From assembly GCA_028283765.1 (NCBI GenBank), contig JAPWJY010000008.1, forward strand, positions 558,001 to 622,000: a stretch of DNA of 64,000 nt, written 5' to 3'. The first letter of the stretch is position 1, and every line of letters begins with the position of its first letter. Of this stretch, positions 56,944-64,000 are shown piece after piece. Below the pieces are notes generated by a model. It had not been told where the DNA came from. It worked only from the letters and a program-made list of their open reading frames with translations, and ran no database searches. Both the position numbers and the translations under genes were made by a program. The stretch is from Parvibaculaceae bacterium (GTDB lineage: Bacteria; Pseudomonadota; Alphaproteobacteria; Parvibaculales; Parvibaculaceae).

Positions 56944-58239
56944 ATGCCCGAGAATCTACTCACTGACGCCAAGATCAGGTCGGCCAAACCGACTGATCGA
57001 GATTGGAAACTATCAGACGGCGGGGGCTTGTTCCTGCTGGTCAAGCCCACCGGCGGCAAGCTCTGGCGGTGGAAGTATCGCCTGCAAGGTAAGGAGAACC
57101 TCTTTGCCATTGGCGGCTTTCCTCAAGTAAGCCTTGCGGAGGCGCGCGCGGCCCGAGAGAAGGCCCGCGCGTTGGTCAAGCAAGGTATCCATCCTGCCCA
57201 TGAACGGCAGCAGGTCAAGCAGCGCAACCTCGAAGCGCTGGAGGAACGCAAGCGCGTTCGTGAAAGCTCGTTCGCCAAGGTGGCGCAGGCGTACCTGGCC
57301 GAGATCAAGCCAGTCTTTGCGCTCAGTTCATACCGCACGAAAGAGTCCCGTATCAGGAAGTACCTGTCGCCGAAGTTCGACGGGATGCCGATGAGCGACA
57401 TAGGCGTGAAGCAAATCCGCCCGCTGCTGGATGAGTGCAAGGCCCACGGCGCGTGGGCGGCCATCCATGTCAAAGGCGATCTTTCGGCCATCTTCGAATT
57501 CGCGGTGGTGCGGGGTCTGGTCGAGGCAAATCCAATTCCCAGCCTGCGTGGGCTGCTGCGCGTGCCGTTCAGCGAGAGCAAGGCGGCGATGACGCGAGAG
57601 CAAATCCAGAAGTTCTATCAGGAGTTGCGTGGCTACCGGGGCTATCCGGAAACCTCGTTGTGCCTGCGGCTGATTGCGCTGACCGCTTGCCATCCAGGGG
57701 AAGCAGCGGATGCCGAGTGGGACGAGTTCGACTTTGAGGATGCACTGTGGCGTCGGCCTGCGGCGAAGATGAAGGCGCGGCGTGACCATGTCAGCCCGTT
57801 GTCGGTGCAGGCCATTTCCGTGCTGAAGGATTTGCAGTGCATCACGGGCGGTGGCCGCTATCTGTTCCCGCACCGGAGCAGCAAGGGCTTCACCACACCC
57901 AACCGGCTGACCTACGCGATGCGCGACATGAACCTGGGCCGGGGCACGACGCCGCATTGCTGGCGGACGACCTTTTCGACTTGGGCCAACGAGAATGGAT
58001 ACCGGCCTGATGCGATTGAGCGGCAGCTTGCCCACGTTGAAAGAAACAAGGTGCTGCTGCTGGATCAGAGAAGGACGCTGTTGCAAGACTGGGCGGACTA
58101 TCTGAAGGCAGCGGCACGGCGTAGGGACGATTTGGCCGTGGCCGGATGTTGCAGAACGAATGACAGGGGTGGCCTTTTCCTTTTCTGGATAGTGCCGTTG
58201 TCCCTTGAGTGCCGTTCCCTTGCCTTTGCAGAAGGATAG
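56944..58239 (+). CDS. P4-type tyrosine integrase, probably inactive
   Basis: 431 residues from the ATG at 56944 (MPENLLTDAKIRSAKPTDRD), an N-terminal DUF4102-type domain with a central SAM-like DNA-binding part (about 105-205) and a catalytic domain. Two catalytic positions are lost. The first Arg of the R-H-R-H-Y set, expected in T-G-x-R-P-G-E, is His250 (TACHPGE, codon CAT at 57691). The segment that normally carries the Tyr nucleophile after QLAHxxxNKV is missing, because NKV (368-370) runs straight into LLLDQRRTLLQDWADYL. HCWR (338-341) and His364 remain. The C-terminal 40 residues do not fit the family. Inactive remnant is the likely reading. Confidence 0.85.
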   Translation: MPENLLTDAKIRSAKPTDRDWKLSDGGGLFLLVKPTGGKLWRWKYRLQGKENLFAIGGFPQVSLAEARAAREKARALVKQGIHPAHERQQVKQRNLEALEERKRVRESSFAKVAQAYLAEIKPVFALSSYRTKESRIRKYLSPKFDGMPMSDIGVKQIRPLLDECKAHGAWAAIHVKGDLSAIFEFAVVRGLVEANPIPSLRGLLRVPFSESKAAMTREQIQKFYQELRGYRGYPETSLCLRLIALTACHPGEAADAEWDEFDFEDALWRRPAAKMKARRDHVSPLSVQAISVLKDLQCITGGGRYLFPHRSSKGFTTPNRLTYAMRDMNLGRGTTPHCWRTTFSTWANENGYRPDAIERQLAHVERNKVLLLDQRRTLLQDWADYLKAAARRRDDLAVAGCCRTNDRGGLFLFWIVPLSLECRSLAFAEG

Positions 58240-58247
58240 GCGCAGGG

Positions 58248-58322
58248 AATGGGGTAGTCAAACACCGTTAATGAGGCATTTTTAGAGGAAATGCCCTATT
58301 TAATGGGTATGATTACCCCATT
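58248..58322 (+). promoter_or_regulatory. Nested inverted repeats upstream of the fic gene (possible operator)
   Basis: AATGGGGTA (58248-58256) is the exact inverse of TACCCCATT (58314-58322), which ends three bases before the fic ATG. A near copy, AATGGGTA, is at 58302-58309. Inside lies GGCATTT (58275-58281) with its inverse AAATGCC (58289-58295). The location on the start codon and the winged-helix domain in Fic suggest an autoregulatory binding site. Confidence 0.6.
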
Positions 58323-58325
58323 TAG

Positions 58326-59453
58326 ATGGCCAGGGCTTACATTTCCATGCACTCGCTCACACCCGAGTACCTTGCCGCGCTTCGCTTCGATGGCACTCAG
58401 GCCGCGACTTTGCGCACGCTGGGCGAGTACCAGGGCAAGCAGCAACTCTACGCCGCGCAGTCGCCCGAAGCCCTCAAGGGGCTACGCCAGATCGCGGTGG
58501 TGGAGTCCACCGAGTCGTCCAACCGGCTGGAAGGTGTTGTCGTCGCACCCTCGCGGCTGAAGTCTCTGGTCATCCGCAACGCAACGCCAAAGAGTCGTTC
58601 CGAACAGGAGATCGCCGGCTACCGTGATGTCCTGGCGCTGATCCACGAGTCCGCTGCGCACATGCCCTTCAGCGAAAGCGTTGTGCTGCAACTGCACACC
58701 CTGTTGTACCGCTATGTGCCGCAGGCGGGCGGGCACTGGAAGGCCATCAATGACGACATCATCGAGCGTCACCCAGATGGCACTTCGCGTTTGCGCTTCC
58801 AGCCGGTGGCTGCGCATTTCACGCCGATGGCCATGGCTGATCTGACAGGGCGCTACGCCACCGTACTGGACCAGCGCCTAGCCGACCCACTGGTGCTGGC
58901 GCCGCTGGCGATGCTCGATTTCCTGTGCATCCATCCGTTTCCCGACGGCAACGGCCGCATGTCCCGCTTGCTAACCTTGCTGCTGCTCTACCGCTTTGAC
59001 TATGTCGTGGGTCGCTACATCAGCTTGGAACGCATATTCGAGGACACCAAGGAAGGCTATTACGAGACGCTGGAAGCCAACTCTCAAGGCTGGCACAAGG
59101 GGCAGCACGATGTCAAACCCTGGCTGGACTATTTCTGGGGAGCCTTGCTACTGGCCTACCGTGAATTCGAGGAGCGTGTCGGCACCGTCGAGCGGGGGCG
59201 TGGCAGCAAAGGTGACCGGGTGCGGGCGGAAGTCGTAGGGCGCACTCTGCCGTTTTCGATTTCCGAGGTTGAAGAAGCTTGCCCAAGTGTGAGTCGGGAC
59301 ATGGTGCGATTGGTGCTGCGAGCGATGAAAGCAGAGGGTTTGATCGAATCAACGGGCAAGGGACGTGGGGCGAAATGGATCCGTCTCGTCGACATACAGG
59401 GCACCACAGAAAACAGAGAGCCGGTATCCAGACAAACAGGCCGGCAACAATGA
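58326..59453 (+). CDS. Fic-domain AMPylase with C-terminal winged helix (class II, self-inhibited)
   Basis: 375 residues; an in-frame stop directly precedes the ATG. An N-terminal DUF4172-like helical part contains the inhibitory motif SSNRLEG (64-70, S-x-x-x-E-G), followed by the Fic core with HPFPDGNGRMSR (203-214; catalytic His203) and a C-terminal winged helix (about 311-355; SISEVEEACPSVSRDMVRLV). Fic proteins transfer AMP or other nucleotide groups to protein Ser/Thr/Tyr; class II members keep their own inhibitory helix upstream of the core. Its stop overlaps the hsdM start (ATGA), so it is coupled to the restriction-modification operon. Confidence 0.9.
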   Translation: MARAYISMHSLTPEYLAALRFDGTQAATLRTLGEYQGKQQLYAAQSPEALKGLRQIAVVESTESSNRLEGVVVAPSRLKSLVIRNATPKSRSEQEIAGYRDVLALIHESAAHMPFSESVVLQLHTLLYRYVPQAGGHWKAINDDIIERHPDGTSRLRFQPVAAHFTPMAMADLTGRYATVLDQRLADPLVLAPLAMLDFLCIHPFPDGNGRMSRLLTLLLLYRFDYVVGRYISLERIFEDTKEGYYETLEANSQGWHKGQHDVKPWLDYFWGALLLAYREFEERVGTVERGRGSKGDRVRAEVVGRTLPFSISEVEEACPSVSRDMVRLVLRAMKAEGLIESTGKGRGAKWIRLVDIQGTTENREPVSRQTGRQQ

Positions 59454-62230
59454 TGGATATTGAAGTGACAAGCACCGAACAGAAGACTGACCGCTTTATC
59501 AGCAAGCTCGAAGCCGTGGGAGGTTCTGCTGGGAATCAGCGGCTCCGAGAGGCGTTGGGGTGGCAAGAATCCACCTATGACAGCATCAAGCAGCAACTGA
59601 TCAATGAGGGGCGGATCATTCCCGGTCGAGGGCGCGGCGGTTCGGTTGCCCTGGCTACGACAGCCTATACGGCCAACAAAAAATCAGCGACATCGTTGGA
59701 GGTACGCGAAGCCTCCGTGCCGTACCTGAAGACGAAGACAAAAGCATATTCGTCATCGCGGGACCGAGCGACTGCTACCCCAGCCGCCAAGACGCTTACT
59801 CCACGCAACGGTGTGGTCAAGAAATCCGACCTCTACAGCTCCATCTGGGCTTCGTGCGACGAACTGCGCGGCGGCATGGATGCCAGCCAGTATAAGGACT
59901 ACGTCCTGTTCATGCTGTTCATCAAGTACATCAGCGACAAGTACGGCAACAGCGACGACTTCGCCCCGCCGGTGGTCATTCCACCCGGCGCTTCGTTCAA
60001 GGACATGATGGCACTCAAGGGCAAGGCCGACATTGGCGACAGGATCAACACCCAGGTCATCCAGAAGCTGATTGACGCCAACGCCAAACTGGCACGCAGC
60101 GACTTCCCCGACTTCAATGACCCCAACAAGCTCGGCGAAGGCTCGGCCATGGTCGAACGGCTGGGCAACCTGATCGCCATCTTCGAAAAGCCCGAACTGA
60201 ACTTCGCCAACAACCGGGCCGACAACGACGACCTGCTTGGCGATGCCTACGAATACCTAATGCGCCATTTCGCGCAGGATTCTGGCAAGAGCAAGGGCCA
60301 GTTCTACACGCCCTCTGAAGTCAGCAGCGTCATCGCTCAGGTGATCGGCATCTCGCACGCCAATGCCAAAGGCTCTACCACCGCATATGACCCGACATGC
60401 GGCTCGGGCTCGCTGCTGCTGAAGGTCGCCGCCGAGGCAGGTCGGCAGATCACCCTGGAAGGTCAGGAAAAGGACGTGACCACGGCGGGCCTTGCACGGA
60501 TGAACATGATCCTGCACGACTTCCCCAGCGCCACCATCCTCAGTGGAGATACGCTGGTGAACCCCAAGTTCAAGGATGGCGAACAACTGCGTGCCTACGA
60601 CTACGTGGTCGCCAATCCGCCGTTTTCCGACAAGAAATGGTCCACCGGCCTCAACCCGGCCAAAGACCCGTACCTCCGTTTCACCTGGGGCGAGCCGCCC
60701 GCCAAGCAGGGCGACTACGCCTACCTGCTGCACATCATCCGCAGCATGAAGGCCACCACTGGCAAGGGTGCCATCATCCTGCCGCACGGCGTGCTGTTCC
60801 GTGGCAATGCGGAGGCCCATATCCGCAGGCAACTGGTGCGCTCCGGCATGCTCAAGGGCATTATCGGCCTGCCTGCCAACTTGTTCTATGGCACTGGTAT
60901 CCCCGCCTGCATCCTGGTGCTGGACAAGGAAAACGCCAGCGCCCGCAAGGGCATCTTCATGATCGATGCCAGCAAAGGCTTCATTAAGGACGGCCCCAAG
61001 AACCGCCTGCGCGAGCAGGACATCCACCGCATCGTCGATGCCTTCCGCCGCAGTGCGGACGAGCCGCGCTATGCCCGCATGGTGCCGCTGGACGAAATCG
61101 CCAGCGACAGGAACGACTACAACCTCAACCTGCCGCGCTACATCAACAGCAGCGAGCCGGAAGACCTGCACGACATCGACGCTCACCTCAATGGCGGCAT
61201 CCCCGAGCGCGACATCGATGCCTTCGCCGCCGATTGGCTGGAAATGCCTGTCCTGCGCCATGCGCTGTTTGAGGCCGAGCGTCCCGGCTATGCGCGGCTG
61301 CGCCAGCCGATCACCGAAGTGCGCACCGTCATCCTCACCCATCCGCAATTCCAGCAATTCCGCAGCAAAGTCGAAACTCTGTTCAGCAAATGGAAGCAGG
61401 CCTTCACGCCGCTGCTCACCGGCATCCAGTCTGGTGATAAACCCAAGGCGCTGATCGCACAGGTCTCCGAAACCCTGCTCGCCGCCTTCCACGCCGTGCC
61501 GCTGCTCGACCCCTACGACATCTACCAGCACCTGATGGACTACTGGGCCGAGACGATGCAGGACGACGTCTACCTGATCACCGCCGATGGCTGGGTGGCC
61601 CTGCCTCGACGCATCGTGGAAACCGACAAGAAGGGAAAAACCAAAGACAAGGGCTGGACTTGCGACCTGCTGCCCAAGCAATACATCGTCGCCCGCTATT
61701 TCGCCGCCGAACAGGCAGAGCTGGAAGCCAAACAGGCCGAACTGGAAAGTATCGCCAGCCAGATCGCTGAACTGGAAGAAGAACACGGAGGCGAAGACGG
61801 TGCGTTTTCCGGCTTCGACAAGATAAACGCCGCGCAGGTGAAAGACCGCTTCGCCGAGATTGGCGATGATCCCGATAGCGCCGACGAACACACCGTGCTC
61901 AGACAGTGGCAGCAACTCAGCGCTCGCGAAGCCGCACTGAAGAAAACCGTCAAAACGCTGGAAACCGAACTCGACCAGCGAGCTCATGACCACTACTTCA
62001 CCCTCGACGAAGCCGAGGTCAAAACGCTGGTGGTGCAAGACAAATGGCTGGCCCGCCTGCAAGCCGACGTGCAGCAGGAACTGGAACGCATCTCGCAAAC
62101 CCTCGCCCAGCGCATCCGCGAACTGGCCGAACGTTACGACATCCCGCTGCCGAAGTTAGAAGATGATTTGGCAACCCTCAGCGCCAAGGTGGAAGCACAC
62201 CTGAAGAAGATGGGGGCGGTGTGGAAGTGA
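59450..62230 (+). CDS. hsdM: Type I restriction-modification methylase subunit (HsdM), extended form
   Basis: 926 residues, much longer than usual HsdM (about 500-540). I start it at ATG 59450, which overlaps the fic stop. Residues 13-70 look like a winged or helix-turn-helix domain (RLREALGWQESTYDSIKQQL; GRIIPGRGRGG), followed by a basic linker to about 125. The HsdM N-domain (SDLYSSIWASCDELRGG) comes next, then the methylase core: GQFYTPSEV (283-291), DPTCGSGSL (314-322) and ANPPFSDKKW (388-397) for N6-adenine methylation. A long C-terminal coiled coil (about 750-910) follows. The hsdS GTG start overlaps its end by 10 bases. Confidence 0.92.
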   Translation: MMDIEVTSTEQKTDRFISKLEAVGGSAGNQRLREALGWQESTYDSIKQQLINEGRIIPGRGRGGSVALATTAYTANKKSATSLEVREASVPYLKTKTKAYSSSRDRATATPAAKTLTPRNGVVKKSDLYSSIWASCDELRGGMDASQYKDYVLFMLFIKYISDKYGNSDDFAPPVVIPPGASFKDMMALKGKADIGDRINTQVIQKLIDANAKLARSDFPDFNDPNKLGEGSAMVERLGNLIAIFEKPELNFANNRADNDDLLGDAYEYLMRHFAQDSGKSKGQFYTPSEVSSVIAQVIGISHANAKGSTTAYDPTCGSGSLLLKVAAEAGRQITLEGQEKDVTTAGLARMNMILHDFPSATILSGDTLVNPKFKDGEQLRAYDYVVANPPFSDKKWSTGLNPAKDPYLRFTWGEPPAKQGDYAYLLHIIRSMKATTGKGAIILPHGVLFRGNAEAHIRRQLVRSGMLKGIIGLPANLFYGTGIPACILVLDKENASARKGIFMIDASKGFIKDGPKNRLREQDIHRIVDAFRRSADEPRYARMVPLDEIASDRNDYNLNLPRYINSSEPEDLHDIDAHLNGGIPERDIDAFAADWLEMPVLRHALFEAERPGYARLRQPITEVRTVILTHPQFQQFRSKVETLFSKWKQAFTPLLTGIQSGDKPKALIAQVSETLLAAFHAVPLLDPYDIYQHLMDYWAETMQDDVYLITADGWVALPRRIVETDKKGKTKDKGWTCDLLPKQYIVARYFAAEQAELEAKQAELESIASQIAELEEEHGGEDGAFSGFDKINAAQVKDRFAEIGDDPDSADEHTVLRQWQQLSAREAALKKTVKTLETELDQRAHDHYFTLDEAEVKTLVVQDKWLARLQADVQQELERISQTLAQRIRELAERYDIPLPKLEDDLATLSAKVEAHLKKMGAVWK

Positions 62231-64000
62231 AGCTGAGGTACAAGCAGACGGAAGTGGGGCTGATTCCAGAAGATTGGGAGATAACCCGCTTGGGAGAAGC
62301 CTCAGATGTTCTAACGGGGTTTCCATTTCCAAGCTATGAATTCTCTTCTCTCGGCGTTCGCTTGCTGCGAGGCTCCAACGTAAAGCGCAATGCGATCGAT
62401 TGGGATGAAGCAATTACCAGGAATTGGCCAGCGATATCTCCGGATCTCAATAAGTACGAGCTTCGTGAAGGGGATATAGTAATAGCAATGGATGGGGCTC
62501 TCGTAGGCCGTAGCTTTGCGATGGTTTCCAAAGAAGACTTACCCGCACTATTAGTACAGCGGGTGGCTCGCCTCCGATCAAGAAAAACAGAGCAAAAGCT
62601 AATAGGATCATGGATCAATAGCGATCATTTTATAAGGCACGTTGATCTCGTTAAAACCCATACTGCCATCCCTCACATCAGCCCGAAGGATATACGCGAA
62701 TTTACGCTGGCAGTTCCAAGTGAGGGAACTGAACAACGCGCCATCGCCACCACCCTCAGTGACATGGACGCGCTGCTGGACGGACTGGATCGCCTGATCG
62801 CCAAAAAGCGCGCCATCAAACAGGCCACCATGCAGCAACTCCTCACCGCCCAAACCCGCCTGCCGGGGTTTAGTGGTGAGTGGGAGGTGAAGCGGCTGGG
62901 GGATTTGGCTGACATTCGCAGTGGTGGCACCCCTAGCACTGGAGACGCAGGAGCCTGGGATGGCACGATTCCATGGTGTACTCCTACGGACATTACTGCG
63001 TTGGAAGGCAGAAAGTATCTGACTACGACGAATAGAGCTATTACCGAGCACGGACTGATCACCAGTTCGGCGGAACTGATTCCTGCCCGCTCGATCGTGA
63101 TGACATCGCGTGCAACGATAGGCGAGTGTGCAATCAATGCCGTTCCCGTGACGACCAATCAGGGCTTCAAGAATCTTGTTCCGCATGATTCCGTAGATGT
63201 TGAATTTCTGTATTACTTACTCTCCACCCAAACGCAAGGGCTGATCGGGCTTTCCGCAGGAAGCACCTTTCTGGAGATTGGCAAGACGCAGCTACGACAA
63301 TATGAAGTCAAGCTTCCAGCGGAGAAGGACGAACAAACAGCCATCGCCACAGTTCTCAGCGACATGGATGCTGAAATCACCGTCCTCGAAACCCGCCGCG
63401 CCAAGACCCGCGCCTTCAAGCGAGCCATGATGCAGGAGCTGCTGACTGGCAGGACGCGGTTGGTAATGCCTTATGCCAAACCGGTTGGCGAGGAGGCGGC
63501 GCAAACAGAAGGACGCAAGGCGAACGTCCATTTCCTGAGAAGCGTGCTGGCAGCCGAAATCATCGACCAGTTGCACGATCAGCCGACCTTTGGTCACGTC
63601 AAGTTCGAGAAGATGATGTTCCTTGCCGAACACCTGTGTCAGGTAGATACCGGCTCTACATACCACCGCAAGGCCGCTGGCCCATATGACAACCGTGCAC
63701 TTCGCTCGATAGACAGTCAGTTGCAGAAGCAACAATGGTTCGAGGCGCGAAAGCAAGAAGGCCGTTACCAATACGTGCCACTGGCGAAGCGTGGCGGTCA
63801 CAAACCGTACTTCGAGCGGCATTTCTCCGGAATTGGCGAAACTTTTGAGAAGATTCTGAGCGCCTTCAAAACTGCGAAAACGGAGCAGTGCGAAATCGTC
63901 GCCACCTTGCTGGCGGCGTGGAGCGATTTGCTGCGTGAGAAAGGAATCGTCTCCGATGAAATGATCGTGCACGAGGTGCTGCACAATTGGCACGAAGCAA
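62221..64000 (+). CDS. hsdS: Type I restriction specificity subunit (HsdS) with C-terminal Panacea-like domain (partial)
   Basis: The frame is open from GTG 62221 to the window edge (593 residues and continuing). It holds two target-recognition domains, each followed by the conserved helix: LSDMDALLDGLDRLIAKKRA (about 181-200) and LSDMDAEITVLETRRAKTRA (about 380-399). Residues from about 416 on are not HsdS: FGHVKFEKMMFLAEHLCQVD and YHRKAAGPYDNRALRSIDSQ resemble the Panacea (DUF4065) fold, with KxxKMxFLAE and AGPYD in the expected places. TRD1 (62280-62730) is AT-rich, as is common for exchanged recognition domains. HsdR lies beyond the window. Confidence 0.87.
   Translation, partial: MEVKLRYKQTEVGLIPEDWEITRLGEASDVLTGFPFPSYEFSSLGVRLLRGSNVKRNAIDWDEAITRNWPAISPDLNKYELREGDIVIAMDGALVGRSFAMVSKEDLPALLVQRVARLRSRKTEQKLIGSWINSDHFIRHVDLVKTHTAIPHISPKDIREFTLAVPSEGTEQRAIATTLSDMDALLDGLDRLIAKKRAIKQATMQQLLTAQTRLPGFSGEWEVKRLGDLADIRSGGTPSTGDAGAWDGTIPWCTPTDITALEGRKYLTTTNRAITEHGLITSSAELIPARSIVMTSRATIGECAINAVPVTTNQGFKNLVPHDSVDVEFLYYLLSTQTQGLIGLSAGSTFLEIGKTQLRQYEVKLPAEKDEQTAIATVLSDMDAEITVLETRRAKTRAFKRAMMQELLTGRTRLVMPYAKPVGEEAAQTEGRKANVHFLRSVLAAEIIDQLHDQPTFGHVKFEKMMFLAEHLCQVDTGSTYHRKAAGPYDNRALRSIDSQLQKQQWFEARKQEGRYQYVPLAKRGGHKPYFERHFSGIGETFEKILSAFKTAKTEQCEIVATLLAAWSDLLREKGIVSDEMIVHEVLHNWHEA

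Noticed and set aside
60257-62098. 613-residue minus-strand frame inside hsdM
   Set aside because: Antisense shadow of the methylase gene; composition is that of a reverse-read coding sequence.

Overview
The window is high-GC DNA from an alphaproteobacterium. The strongest evidence is a circularly permuted (two-piece) tmRNA gene beside an alphaproteobacterial-type SspB gene. Supporting evidence is gene order familiar from Hyphomicrobiales/Parvibaculales-like genomes: xseB-ispA-dxs-tlyA, hflK-hflC-DUF2065-degP next to serB/miaA-ilvB-ilvN-ilvC, and petA-petB-petC. The bc1 complex, oxygen-dependent HemF and an acyl-CoA dehydrogenase point to aerobic respiration and fatty-acid or CoA-thioester use. 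I cannot name the genus from sequence alone.

Layout. 1-5349: 3' part of a nitronate monooxygenase-like gene, a UPF0114 membrane protein, a Sua5-type tRNA threonylcarbamoyl-AMP synthase, a DmdC-like acyl-CoA dehydrogenase and an MBL-fold hydrolase. 5486-12691: histone-deacetylase-like enzyme, xseB, ispA, dxs, tlyA, an Fe-S RNA methyltransferase and a SAM methyltransferase, largely one co-directional run covering isoprenoid precursor supply and RNA modification. 12703-14451: an orphan helical protein with a hydrophobic hairpin. 14660-17965 (minus): aroC, fabI, a Sel1-repeat protein and a glycine-zipper lipoprotein. 18210-24980: pdxH, a cation diffusion facilitator, a kinase fusion and a very large AsmA-like protein. 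24961-27247 (minus): RHH protein, fumC, sspB, followed by the tmRNA gene ssrA. 27955-31492: thyA, folA, an FAD amine oxidase and an SMP-30 protein. 31499-39111: mrp, hflKC, degP, a small inserted gene flanked by a duplicated serB end, serB and miaA. 39258-42708: ilvBNC. 42821-46915: a racemase-like gene, a second orphan effector-like protein, hemF and trmL. 47185-50009: the bc1 complex. 50141-54243: mtnP, apt, a TerC-CBS-CorC protein and mtnA, the first steps of 5'-methylthioadenosine salvage. 54377-56747: rplY, pth, ychF.

56748-64000 is an accessory island with a different base composition. It holds a P4-type integrase that has lost two catalytic positions, then a tightly overlapping operon: a self-inhibited Fic-domain protein with a winged-helix tail, an unusually long HsdM with an N-terminal helix-turn-helix-like extension, and an HsdS whose C-terminus carries an extra Panacea (DUF4065)-like domain. 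HsdS runs off the window; HsdR is expected beyond it. A Fic enzyme plus a possible antitoxin domain on the specificity subunit makes this the best candidate for a composite restriction/abortive-infection or addiction system.

Other points of interest are the adjacency of ssrA and its tag-recognition adaptor sspB, the two orphan proteins with disordered Pro/Ser-rich N-termini inserted in housekeeping context, the duplicated serB 3' end, and a terminator-like hairpin in the ilvB leader. No tRNA, rRNA, insertion sequence or CRISPR array was found.
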